DNA from: a virus | IMG/VR virus record: IMGVR_UViG_3300025789_000822 | Span: 1-64,000 of that record | DNA length: 64,000 nt | Reading direction: 5' to 3' (one strand) | Shown here: positions 44,386 through 52,716 of the stretch, one piece after another | How positions within the stretch are numbered: position 1 is the first letter of the stretch | Layout: every line of letters starts with the position of its first letter | Translations under genes and position numbers: made by a program | The notes under the pieces: generated by a model | Databases searched by the model: none | The model's input: the letters and a program-made list of their open reading frames with translations, nothing else | Told to the model about the DNA's origin: nothing

Positions 44386-45765
44386 TTAAGCGTTATTAAC
44401 TGTTACGATTGGTAGACTTGGTGTGTAGTATGTATTAGCGGCTACAGCACTATTGAATGTACCAATTACATTAGGTTGAGCATTTGCAAGAATTGCTAAA
44501 CCTGTACCTGAACCAGTACCTGTTGCAGTAAATGATGTACCAGTCATGTTGCCGGCTGCACCAACTGCTGTCCAGTTTGTTGTACCTGTTTGATAAATTG
44601 TATATACTGTACCAACACTTAGTGAACCAGGAGCAACTGTTGCAGGGAATGCTTGTGAATTATAATCACTAATAGTATCAAGATATGCAGTTGAACTATC
44701 AGCATAAGTTACTTGGATATTGAACGTGTTAGGTGTCAATGCCGCATTCGCTAAGTTTGCTGTATATACAGGAGCTGTAATACCTGTTACAGTACCAGTT
44801 ACCAAATATTTGTGTTTGCCTTTTTGACGAACAATATATCCTGCTTCTGGTAATGCAGCCAAGATTGGATCGCCATAACCATTATAACCAGCCGCATTAA
44901 CTACTGAGTTAGCACCCAATACTGCTTGATTTTGAATAGCATTAGAAGTTACGCTTGAGTTTGATGTCAATACTACGTTTGCACCACCTGGAACTGCGGC
45001 AACAGTAAATGCAGCCGCGTTAGTAATATTTCTAACAAAGTATGTTGTGTTTGCTGTTAAGCCACCAAATGCTGTGTCAAACACAACTGGTGTACCTGCT
45101 ACCAATGTTTGAGCATTGCCTGAAGTACCGATAACGTTACCAGTAGCACTACTATTAGCAACTGCAACTGTTACATTACCTACGTTGTTTGCAATTGTAC
45201 CTAACAAGTTTACACTATATGAACCTGGAGTACCTTGATATGCATAAAGTTGTGTACCATTTGCTAACGCACCAAAGTTAGTACCTAAACCGACAACTGT
45301 TGTACTAGCGTTACTTGCAAAAATTGTACCAGAAATGTTAGCACCAAAAGCAACATTAACTAGTGTTTGACTACCAATAATTGCTGTGTTACCACCAACA
45401 ACACCAAATGTACTTGAGCCAGTTGATGTGTTACTACCGTTTGGATTATTAAATCCTGAATCTACGATACCAACTGTTGCTTTAACGTTTTGACCAGTTG
45501 TAGTAGTAATTGACGGGAATGTTTGTGGTTGAACACTTAATTGTGTAGCTGATACAGTAAATGTACTTGCTGAAACGATTTTGTTGATGTAATATGTTAC
45601 ACCTGCAGTTAAACCACCTACTGTACTTGCTGTAGCAAAAGGCATGCCTTTTGTAACACCTAGAGTATTAAGATTGTTTGATACTGTGACTAATTGTGAT
45701 GAAGCAGTTGTTGCTGTAATTGTCAAAACTGCTTGTGCTTTTGCGATCTTTAGAGGACGTCCCAT
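44386..45765 (-). CDS. Virion structural protein with YY-FTVS modules
   Basis: 459 residues, Thr/Val/Asn/Ala-rich. Two modules of the type GVTYYINKIVSASTFTVSA (about 54-72) and NTTYFVRNITNAAAFTVAA (about 235-253). C-terminal part contains SLSVGTVYTIYQTGTTNWTAVGA (about 385-405), another common phage repeat. Probably a fibre or decoration protein. It has a long (about 83-base) leader with hairpins after a GATAAATA octamer, and AAAGGAAAAA before ATG. Confidence 0.78.
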   Translation of the reverse strand: MGRPLKIAKAQAVLTITATTASSQLVTVSNNLNTLGVTKGMPFATASTVGGLTAGVTYYINKIVSASTFTVSATQLSVQPQTFPSITTTTGQNVKATVGIVDSGFNNPNGSNTSTGSSTFGVVGGNTAIIGSQTLVNVAFGANISGTIFASNASTTVVGLGTNFGALANGTQLYAYQGTPGSYSVNLLGTIANNVGNVTVAVANSSATGNVIGTSGNAQTLVAGTPVVFDTAFGGLTANTTYFVRNITNAAAFTVAAVPGGANVVLTSNSSVTSNAIQNQAVLGANSVVNAAGYNGYGDPILAALPEAGYIVRQKGKHKYLVTGTVTGITAPVYTANLANAALTPNTFNIQVTYADSSTAYLDTISDYNSQAFPATVAPGSLSVGTVYTIYQTGTTNWTAVGAAGNMTGTSFTATGTGSGTGLAILANAQPNVIGTFNSAVAANTYYTPSLPIVTVNNA

Positions 45766-45822
45766 TTGTTTTTCCTTTAGTTAGTTGCGGGTTCTAGCCG
45801 CTACGCAGTGGGTACTGCATAA

Positions 45823-45839
45823 ATTCTCACCATGAGAAT
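45823..45839 (-). promoter_or_regulatory. Leader hairpin
   Basis: 7-bp stem attctca/tgagaat with a 3-base loop, early in the leader RNA of the 44386-45765 gene; a second short stem (gcagt/actgc) lies nearer the start. Function unknown. Confidence 0.45.
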
Positions 45840-45848
45840 GTACGCAAG

Positions 45849-45856
45849 TATTTATC
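45849..45856 (-). promoter_or_regulatory. Late octamer GATAAATA
   Basis: GATAAATA for the minus-strand structural gene; divergent with the plus-strand octamer 45881-45888. Confidence 0.7.
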
Positions 45857-45880
45857 TTTATTGCGTAAAATAATAGACGC

Positions 45881-45888
45881 TCTAAATA
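45881..45888 (+). promoter_or_regulatory. Late octamer TCTAAATA, 5 nt from ATG
   Basis: TCTAAATA, then CAAGT, then the ATG at 45894; no ribosome site is possible in between. Confidence 0.65.
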
Positions 45889-45893
45889 CAAGT

Positions 45894-46838
45894 ATGATTA
45901 AAGAATACGGATATCGCTATACTGCAACTCAATCGATTGCAGACCACGAACACAATTGGTTAGAAAAATTCAAAATAGAATTGTCTGCAAATGAATATCA
46001 AACTAATTTATTAATTAACCTCACTTGGCTAGAACCTAAAGACCCTAACTTATTGCAATGGATTAAAGATAACATCGAAGGTTCTACTAAAATTTGGCTT
46101 GCAGGGACTGTTGACGGCACTGAATGGTTTACACATACATTATTATATGCTGATATAATAGCATTAAATTATCCTTTAGAGTTTGCAGGATTCAGTCCTA
46201 CCCAATGGAGTTCTTGGATGCCCAAATGGTTGATGGAAAATAAACAATATACTGATAATGAGTTGCAGTTGAATAAAAATTTTAGTAATGTCTATTTGAG
46301 TTATAATAGAAAACCTAGACCACATAGAGAACGATTAGTAAACCAACTTATTGATAATAACTTAGATAATAGGGGTTGGATAACATACGAAAAAAATGTT
46401 TTTCCTAGTATCGACCAACGTACTGCTATCACCGATCAGCAATTACATTCTACTGATTTAAGATTTAGTAGACCTGAAGACCTTACAAGTTTAGGTAATT
46501 TAGATGTTTGGCAGAATAGTTATTGTGTTATTGTAAGTGAAACTGAACCAACTGACAGCTGGCAATTATCAGAAAAGACTTGGAAGCCTATTATGGGTTT
46601 AAGACCTTATTTGTGGAATGCAAACAAGGGAATAATTGAAGTTGTTCGTAAATTGGGATTTTACACACCTAATGATTTGTTTGATAATCCAAATTTAGAT
46701 AACAGCACAGAATCAGTAATCACACAGTTAAAAGTATTATGTGATATGTCAAATTTTGAATTGTATAATCTTTGGCAAAAACAATTGCCTATGCTACAAC
46801 ACAATCGCCAAAGATTTATAGAACTTGCTAGTAATTAA
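45894..46838 (+). CDS. Glycosyltransferase-like (fucosyltransferase-type C-terminus)
   Basis: 314 residues from ATG 45894 (a TTG at 45861 is in frame but lies before the promoter octamer). FSNVYLSYNRKPRPHRERLVNQLIDNNL (about 130-158) and a donor-site region VIVSETEPTDSWQLSEKTWKPIMGLRPYLW (about 215-245; E...SEKTWKP) are the pattern of GT-B-like phage and bacterial transferases of the GT10-related group. Sugar and acceptor unknown. Leaderless start predicted. Its stop overlaps the opposing stop at 46835 by 4 bases. Confidence 0.68.
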   Translation: MIKEYGYRYTATQSIADHEHNWLEKFKIELSANEYQTNLLINLTWLEPKDPNLLQWIKDNIEGSTKIWLAGTVDGTEWFTHTLLYADIIALNYPLEFAGFSPTQWSSWMPKWLMENKQYTDNELQLNKNFSNVYLSYNRKPRPHRERLVNQLIDNNLDNRGWITYEKNVFPSIDQRTAITDQQLHSTDLRFSRPEDLTSLGNLDVWQNSYCVIVSETEPTDSWQLSEKTWKPIMGLRPYLWNANKGIIEVVRKLGFYTPNDLFDNPNLDNSTESVITQLKVLCDMSNFELYNLWQKQLPMLQHNRQRFIELASN

Positions 46839-47392
46839 GTACCACTAGCCATACTTGATACCGGGGGCAACACACCAGTAGTACCGGTATTAGGATGATT
46901 GGCGCCCAATTCCGTAATTGAGAATGGGGCCGCTGTTTCACCTGACACATTGATATATGATACAATGTTTCCCTGACCTACATAAAAACTACGTTCGGCT
47001 GTGCCAGGAGGAATGATTTCGCTATTTGCAGTTGCTACTTGATATGGAACACCAAAAGGATTAATTGTATATCCAGCGCCACTAATTGCTACACCTGCGT
47101 TTGTAGTAAGTATAAGATTACCATTATTCGTAACACTTTTTACAATACCAACTGTTGCACCTGTAGCATTACCAATCCAATAACCAATGTTCAATTGTGT
47201 TGTAAAAGTGGTACTTGATCCAACTACTGCATTTGAACTAGTTGTGCAGGTAACAGTTCCTGTACCTGCAACGTTTGGATAACTTGATACAACTTGTACT
47301 GCTGAGGTAGTAGTTGCAATTCTAACTTTGTCAGTTTGAATATTTGCTGAAGCGTTTGCTGATGAACTTGCTGTATAAACGTATGATGACAT
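46835..47392 (-). CDS. Small virion structural protein
   Basis: 185 residues, Ser/Thr/Asn/Gly-rich, beta-type: TGTVTCTTSSNAVVGSSTTFTTQLNIGYWIGN (about 44-75) is a module common in phage fibre-associated proteins. Ends ITELGANHPNTGTTGVLPPVSSMASGT. GATAAATA octamer 18 bases upstream and AGGAA before the ATG. Lies after the 1014-residue fibre gene; possibly a fibre accessory or decoration protein. Confidence 0.75.
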   Translation of the reverse strand: MSSYVYTASSSANASANIQTDKVRIATTTSAVQVVSSYPNVAGTGTVTCTTSSNAVVGSSTTFTTQLNIGYWIGNATGATVGIVKSVTNNGNLILTTNAGVAISGAGYTINPFGVPYQVATANSEIIPPGTAERSFYVGQGNIVSYINVSGETAAPFSITELGANHPNTGTTGVLPPVSSMASGT

Positions 47393-47410
47393 TTTCTTAT
47401 TCCTGTAATG

Positions 47411-47418
47411 TATTTATC
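47411..47418 (-). promoter_or_regulatory. Late octamer GATAAATA
   Basis: GATAAATA immediately after the fibre stop codon (47419), 18 bases before ATG 47392. Confidence 0.7.
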
Positions 47419-50400
47419 TTAGAGTCTACCAATTGCCACTTCAATGACACCTTCGCCTTCGTGGTTCTCTAATGCTTTACCAATGATTGTTCCCATTTGT
47501 GGTGTAAGTGTTGGTCTTGCGTAGCCATCGCCACCGCTAATTAGCATATCACCCTTTTTAATGCTTCCGCGTACCTTAGTTGGTACACGTCCTTGTAGAG
47601 CAATAGCAACTGCGATGCCCGAACATGTTGAATTCATAACATAAGCAGGGTTAGTAGACACTACGCCGGCAACTCTAGTTGTACCATCTTCTGCAACAGT
47701 AACTTCTTTCTCACCGCCAAATTCTAGTACGGTGCCCGGTTCATACTCTTGATCTGCTTCATAATACTCAGCCAAGTCAGCATATGTTGCTTGTAGTCTT
47801 GAACCTGTAGTCAATGTCCAATTACCGGTGAATGTTGCAGCCGTTGTATTTGATCCTGCATTGATAGTAGTTATACCATTCAATGTAGTGATATTGTTTT
47901 GTACTGCACCTGTTACGATTGTAGCATTGTTAGCATTTGCAATTGCTGTGTTAGATAATGCATAATTAGCTGCCGCAATACCACCTAAGTACAATGAGTT
48001 GTTAGCATTAGCAACGGTACCTGTTACATTAGCACCTGTGATTGCTGTTAGTGAACTGCCGGTACCGGTCACTAGTAAATAACTTGCTGCTGCTGTACCG
48101 CCTAAATAACTTGAGTTATTTGCACTAGCTACTGTTCCTGATACATTAGCACCGGCTACAGCATTTGCTGTTGTTGCATATGCTACCGCACCACTTACAT
48201 TGGCGCCTGCTACTGCATTGGCAGTAGTTGCATAAGCCACTGCACCTGATACATTAGCACCGGCTACTGAGTTAGCTGTTGTTGCATAAGCAACGGCACC
48301 ACTTACATTAGCACCTTGAATGTTACTTAAATTATTACCGGCTCCATAATGATTACCTGTTAAGTTGGCTCCTGATATGTTACCTGTAACTGCAAGTGAA
48401 GTTAATGTGCCAACACTTGTAATATTGGGTTGTGCATTTGTATAAACTGTACCTGCTACTAGTGCGTTACCTACTTGACCTGTGACATTTGCACCAGTAA
48501 TTGAACTTAATGCACTACCATTGCCACTTACGTTAGCCGCACTAACATTACCGATAACACTTAAATTAGTAAGTTGACTTAAGTTGCCTGTATCTGACAA
48601 ATCAAAAATAGTTGTAGTGTAACCACTATTAACAATCTGTAAGTTACCTGAACTGTTTAATCTGAAATATTTGTGTGGATTAGTTGCGCTGACATTACTA
48701 TTAGTCATAGTAATCATGCCAGCATAACCCGAGCCACCGTGACCATTGTTATTAGTAATAATAACTTCACCGTTTGATGTTACGTTGCCATTTGCAACGA
48801 ATGCACCACCGTATGTTAATGGGCCTGTGCCTGCACGCCCTAATGATGTAGTATCACCGTTACCAAAAATGATATAAGCATTAGCACCAGAACTTTCGAT
48901 ACCTGATACTTGTAATGTGTCTACTACATTAACATCACCAATCCAAGCATCATCACCAACTTTAAAGTTTGTACCATTACCGTTATTGGTAGCAATAACT
49001 ATTGAAGCGGTAATTGTACTTGCTACTCCTAAATTAACACCTACGTTTGCATTGCCGGTGATATTGATATTTGTAGTTGATAAATTGCCTGTTGCAGCGT
49101 TGAATGATAAATTAGCATTTGCATATTCTGCAACATTTCCTGTTGTTGCATTCGCTAACATCAAATATGAAGTACCACTTGAAGTCGTAGTAATATTAGC
49201 AAAGTCTGTTACATTAGCGTGTCCAACATTCAAGTTAGGAACACGTGTAGTTGATGTTACAATTAATGGTGCAGTACCTGTTGCAATATTAGAAACAAAA
49301 TAACTTGCAGAGATTAAATTACTAGCAGCTATATTATTAGAACTAATGTTACCGCCAGTAGCGCCGCCACTTAAAACTAAACTGCTATTGTTTTGGTCAT
49401 ATGTAAAATTAGCACTACCTGCTAACAAATTATTGTTATTAAATTGAACTGAATTTGCAGCTCCTTGTGCTCCGTTGCTACCACTGCTACCACCAATTGA
49501 AGAAATTGCACGGCCGCCTTGTCCATAAACAGTTGCTGTTAAACCACTTGTAGTTTGTAATGGTAATATAGGACCTGCTGTACCGTTTGGATATAATGAA
49601 TTTGAAACAGTAATCGTAGTAGCACTAGGGATACTGTTGATGTAATATGTTGTGTTTGCTGTAAGACCACTAGTAGATAAACTACCCAAGAACACAACAG
49701 GTTGATTTACTTCAAATAATACGTTAGCATTAGCAACTGAGTTACCAATGTTAATTACGTTTGTTGCTACAGTGGTAGCAGTAACATTATTGCTGTATGA
49801 ATATGCTGTATAAGTAGAAGTGTTGACAGCATTTGAAAAATCAGAAGTGTTATAAAGAGCAAAACTATTTGAAGTTTGTGCCTTTACATAGAAATTACCA
49901 CCGTTTAATGCATTACCAATACTACCGGCAATATTAGGTGCACCTGTTATAGTGATGACAGAACCATTGGTAAAATAGTTATTCTGTGTAGTAGTTACTA
50001 CTGTTAAGTTTCCGGCGGTAGTATTTCCGTTACCTATCTTGATGTTCTGAATATAGGCAGTGATTGATGTTTTGGGTGTCCATGAAAGATTACCCAACCC
50101 GTCAGTTTGTAATACATAACCAATAGCGCCGCCTGCAATAGTAACATTACCTAGATCACCTAAGTTAATATTGCCACCTGCATTACCGCCAGCATTTATC
50201 CAGTTAGTACCGTCAAAAGCAAGAACTTGTCCTAACCCAACGTCAACTGGGTTAATATTTAAGTTACCAACACTGCCATCGATTTGACTAAAACTTATCC
50301 CTGAATAAGATGTTAATACTTCGATGTTTTCATTGGGTGTTGTTTTACCAATGAATAGACGTTTTTGGTCAGTTGCCCAACCAAATTCTGCTTCGTCTAA

Positions 50401-50463
50401 TTGTGGCAGGTCAACTAAATTACCTGACCTTTGTTGAATCTTTGATATTTGTACGATTGACAT
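47419..50463 (-). CDS. 1014-aa tail fibre with Mtd-like N-terminus
   Basis: N-terminal VQISKIQQRSGNLVDLPQLDEAEFGWATDQKRLFIGKT (about 4-41, in part) is the attachment module seen in many T4-like fibres. A YYINSIPSATTITVS module follows near 280; then GANVSGAVAYATTANAVA repeats (about 720-800) shared with the other long fibre. The C-terminal cap (about 885-1014: ATYADLAEYYEADQEYEPGTVL ... GVIEVAIGRL) is a conserved fibre tip domain. Probably a receptor-binding or whisker fibre. Start lies behind an unusual hairpin. Confidence 0.9.
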   Translation of the reverse strand: MSIVQISKIQQRSGNLVDLPQLDEAEFGWATDQKRLFIGKTTPNENIEVLTSYSGISFSQIDGSVGNLNINPVDVGLGQVLAFDGTNWINAGGNAGGNINLGDLGNVTIAGGAIGYVLQTDGLGNLSWTPKTSITAYIQNIKIGNGNTTAGNLTVVTTTQNNYFTNGSVITITGAPNIAGSIGNALNGGNFYVKAQTSNSFALYNTSDFSNAVNTSTYTAYSYSNNVTATTVATNVINIGNSVANANVLFEVNQPVVFLGSLSTSGLTANTTYYINSIPSATTITVSNSLYPNGTAGPILPLQTTSGLTATVYGQGGRAISSIGGSSGSNGAQGAANSVQFNNNNLLAGSANFTYDQNNSSLVLSGGATGGNISSNNIAASNLISASYFVSNIATGTAPLIVTSTTRVPNLNVGHANVTDFANITTTSSGTSYLMLANATTGNVAEYANANLSFNAATGNLSTTNINITGNANVGVNLGVASTITASIVIATNNGNGTNFKVGDDAWIGDVNVVDTLQVSGIESSGANAYIIFGNGDTTSLGRAGTGPLTYGGAFVANGNVTSNGEVIITNNNGHGGSGYAGMITMTNSNVSATNPHKYFRLNSSGNLQIVNSGYTTTIFDLSDTGNLSQLTNLSVIGNVSAANVSGNGSALSSITGANVTGQVGNALVAGTVYTNAQPNITSVGTLTSLAVTGNISGANLTGNHYGAGNNLSNIQGANVSGAVAYATTANSVAGANVSGAVAYATTANAVAGANVSGAVAYATTANAVAGANVSGTVASANNSSYLGGTAAASYLLVTGTGSSLTAITGANVTGTVANANNSLYLGGIAAANYALSNTAIANANNATIVTGAVQNNITTLNGITTINAGSNTTAATFTGNWTLTTGSRLQATYADLAEYYEADQEYEPGTVLEFGGEKEVTVAEDGTTRVAGVVSTNPAYVMNSTCSGIAVAIALQGRVPTKVRGSIKKGDMLISGGDGYARPTLTPQMGTIIGKALENHEGEGVIEVAIGRL
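48060..48310 (-). repeat. Fibre repeats homologous to the 20-24 kb array
   Basis: Four 54-base units coding for SGAVAYATTANAVAGANV-type segments, near-identical to units at about 20850-21180. Confidence 0.7.
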
Positions 50464-50489
50464 AAGTGTATTCTTACCCTAATACACTT
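50464..50489 (-). promoter_or_regulatory. 9-bp hairpin with Shine-Dalgarno in its loop
   Basis: aagtgtatt/aatacactt stem directly abutting the fibre ATG (50463). The 8-base loop reads AGGGTAAG in the RNA, so the ribosome site is presented in the loop. Confidence 0.65.
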
Positions 50490-50496
50490 ATTTATC
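50489..50496 (-). promoter_or_regulatory. Late octamer GATAAATA for tail fibre
   Basis: GATAAATA abutting the leader hairpin; the transcript would start within or at the stem. Confidence 0.7.
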
Positions 50497-50503
50497 TAAT
50501 TAC

Positions 50504-51190
50504 TTATAGGAATTTTGTGTAGTATTCTTCTAGTTTTCTAAACCATAAGTCTGTGTATTTGTCAAACTCAGCACCTTCAACAATAAATTCCTGATAGATA
50601 AAGTCTGCACTACACATAAAAATCACGCCCTTGCGAATCTTTGTTCCCCAAACTTCATTATGTGCGTTAGCATATGCGGCTGTTTGAATGAAGTAGTCAT
50701 CAATCCATTCACGTTTTTTGGGCTTGTTGGTCTGCTTATGATCCATGATCGCTTCATCACCGTCATGCACTCCTACTAAGTCTGTTGTCCCTGCATAGAC
50801 TTGTGGGAAGTACAAACTAACTTCTGTGCCCCAGTATTCATTGCATTTGCTAAGACCTTGATAGATGATGTTTTCTGCCATTCTATGACTTTGCACACTA
50901 TATGGATTGCTACCAGGAATACCAAGTTTATCGGTTTTGATGTAATCTTCGAGCCACTTGTGCATACGTGTACCGCGCCCTGCAGCCTCAGTAGTAATCT
51001 CTTGTGCTTTTTGTACACCTACACGTTTGCGCCAGTTTTGTAATGCTTGTTTGCTTTCTTCTGACTTAGTAGCGTCCAAAATAGTTGTTACACTAGGAAC
51101 TTTGTATCCATCGGGAGTAACGTATTTACGTGATCCATCGATAGTTTCTCGTTTTAATTGTACATAATTGTACTTATTTGTCAAGGCCAT
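50504..51190 (-). CDS. PD-(D/E)XK exonuclease, MGME1-like
   Basis: 228 residues. Catalytic residues of the RecB-like fold are visible: Glu123 in GTEVSLYFP, Asp137 in GTTDLVG, and Asp150-x-Lys152 in MDHKQTNKPK, with QTAAYANAHNE (motif IV helix). MGME1-type enzymes trim single-stranded DNA ends; similar genes are common in aquatic T4-like phages. It overlaps the SGNH gene by 17 bases and is in the unit begun by hesB. Confidence 0.85.
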   Translation of the reverse strand: MALTNKYNYVQLKRETIDGSRKYVTPDGYKVPSVTTILDATKSEESKQALQNWRKRVGVQKAQEITTEAAGRGTRMHKWLEDYIKTDKLGIPGSNPYSVQSHRMAENIIYQGLSKCNEYWGTEVSLYFPQVYAGTTDLVGVHDGDEAIMDHKQTNKPKKREWIDDYFIQTAAYANAHNEVWGTKIRKGVIFMCSADFIYQEFIVEGAEFDKYTDLWFRKLEEYYTKFL

Positions 51191-51986
51191 ATTTATATTC
51201 TAATCCCATTTCTTTTCTATACCATTGATTAGTTGACTCAAAATGTCTTTTATACTCTGTAGGATAATCTTTTAATGACAAAAAGTTACCCTGTATAGCT
51301 TTTATTTCCCCGTAAATACTAACTAATTGCTCATAGATAAAATCTGCTAATACAACTTGTGCTTGCTTTCCGTGATGTGCCTTATCTAACGCTTTTGGAT
51401 AGCATGAAGTTATTTCTGAAAAATCTTTTAATCTGCAAACATCGGTATCTACTCGTGATCTTAATCCAATATAATTTTGATTAATATAATCCCTGGTATT
51501 TGAACTTTTATCTGGAAAATAATCTGACGTAAGATAAGGTATGCTATGTGATTTAAAAAGGTTTATAATAGAGTCCCAATATATTAACTTGCGAACTTCA
51601 CTCTTCAATATCCCCACATCATCTAGTTGTTCAAATATAGGTTTAGCTACCAAGGTCGTTTCTTCGGTGTCTAAAAAAGAAATAGTATGATAATCTTGTA
51701 TTTTTTCTTTTGCAAAATTAATTAGATATTCTTCTCGTCTAGTATTTTGTGACATTGCAACAATGAATAAGGGCTTGCTATTCGTAGTTAGATTTTTATA
51801 AAAATATTCAAATGTTCTACGGTGTATACCGTCATTACCTGATCCAGGTATGGCAAGATTGACAATAGGTACGCCTAACTTATCTGCAACTAGTTTAGGC
51901 CAACCTTCATTGGGCGGATCGTATAATGCTTGGCAATACGTAAAACTACAGCCCACTGTTACTAAATGTGTAATTTCTGTCGTCAT
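51174..51986 (-). CDS. SGNH-hydrolase-like protein (paralogue 2)
   Basis: 270 residues. VTVGCSFTYCQAL (nucleophile-block GCSxT), VNLAIPGSGNDGIHRRTFEYF (block II, Gly and Asn), then FIVAMSQNTRREEY; a C-terminal KALDKAHHGKQAQVVLADFIYEQL supplies a possible catalytic His. Overlaps the hesB stop by 4 bases (ATGA). Substrate unknown. Confidence 0.68.
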   Translation of the reverse strand: MTTEITHLVTVGCSFTYCQALYDPPNEGWPKLVADKLGVPIVNLAIPGSGNDGIHRRTFEYFYKNLTTNSKPLFIVAMSQNTRREEYLINFAKEKIQDYHTISFLDTEETTLVAKPIFEQLDDVGILKSEVRKLIYWDSIINLFKSHSIPYLTSDYFPDKSSNTRDYINQNYIGLRSRVDTDVCRLKDFSEITSCYPKALDKAHHGKQAQVVLADFIYEQLVSIYGEIKAIQGNFLSLKDYPTEYKRHFESTNQWYRKEMGLEYKYGLDK

Positions 51987-52312
51987 TGAACTCTAAAACT
52001 TTCCCCACACCCACAACGATCTCGTTCATTGGGATTGTTAAACTCAAAGCCTTCATTGAGGCCCTTTCTAACATAATCTATTTCCATACCTTCAACATAA
52101 ACTAAGTCTCTACCATTAATATAGACATTAGCACCGTGATTTTCATATTTGAACCAATCACGTGTAATTGGTTCTTGATCCATATATTCTAATACATAGG
52201 CCATTCCACTGCAACCTGTAGTTTTGACACCAATATGAATACCCACGCCTTTACCACGCTTTGCTAACTGTTGTTTGATTTTTTTGGCTGCAGATTCTGT
52301 TATTGTAAGCAT
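51983..52312 (-). CDS. A-type Fe-S cluster carrier (HesB/IscA/ErpA)
   Basis: 109 residues, full-length for the family. The three cluster ligands are present: Cys34 in TTGCSGMAY, and Cys100 and Cys102 in RCGCGESF. The phage copy could mature Fe-S enzymes during infection. The ATG lies 5 bases after an AATAAATA late octamer; a sigma70-like promoter overlaps it. First gene of a unit followed by the SGNH and MGME1-like genes. Confidence 0.92.
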   Translation of the reverse strand: MLTITESAAKKIKQQLAKRGKGVGIHIGVKTTGCSGMAYVLEYMDQEPITRDWFKYENHGANVYINGRDLVYVEGMEIDYVRKGLNEGFEFNNPNERDRCGCGESFRVQ

Positions 52313-52317
52313 GAAGA

Positions 52318-52325
52318 TATTTATT
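52318..52325 (-). promoter_or_regulatory. Late octamer AATAAATA, 5 nt from hesB ATG
   Basis: AATAAATA, then TCTTC, then ATG 52312. Confidence 0.6.
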
Positions 52326-52351
52326 TTATCCTAACATGCAGTATATAACAA
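52323..52351 (-). promoter_or_regulatory. Sigma70-like promoter overlapping late octamer
   Basis: TTGTTA (52346-52351), 17-bp spacer, TAAAAT (52323-52328). Would give a start about 5 bases into the hesB leader region. Confidence 0.5.
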
Positions 52352-52378
52352 TTGTTTGCGAAAGTCTAGTATTATGGA

Positions 52379-52714
52379 TTATTTGTTTAGCGCATTTTGC
52401 GCCATTTGAGCAACGACTTTCTTTTGGTCGTCAGCTTGAGCAGGTTCAGCGTTTGGTGATTCAGGCTGACCTTTGAATGTGATTTTATCACCTTGTATGT
52501 TAGTGATAACTGATTTTAGTGGGGGAACCTTAATCATGTTGTACAAGTCATTCTTGTCAAGGATAAGGTTATATTTTTGGAAATAGTTCAATAGGTCATC
52601 TACGGAAAAATCAGGGGGAATTTCTCCCTGATCTAATCCTTGTTGTAGTTGTCGTGTTAGTGCTACAAGTTTTGTAACAGTAGCACTATCCTGATCGAAC
52701 TCAAATAATCGCAT
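52379..52714 (-). CDS. Small phage protein, unknown
   Basis: 111 residues beginning MRLFEFDQDSATVTKLVALTRQLQ; one helical core, a short beta segment (VITNIQGDKITFKG) and an Ala/Gln-rich tail. Follows the 230-residue gene by 2 bases and shares its MRL opening, so both belong to one late unit. Possibly internal head proteins; no motif. Confidence 0.75.
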   Translation of the reverse strand: MRLFEFDQDSATVTKLVALTRQLQQGLDQGEIPPDFSVDDLLNYFQKYNLILDKNDLYNMIKVPPLKSVITNIQGDKITFKGQPESPNAEPAQADDQKKVVAQMAQNALNK

Positions 52715-52716
52715 GA

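Noticed and set aside
51190-51197. TATAAATA on the minus strand overlapping the start of the MGME1-like gene
   Set aside because: The last A is the A of the start codon, so RNA would begin inside the gene, and the stretch also encodes the conserved end of the SGNH gene. Probably chance.
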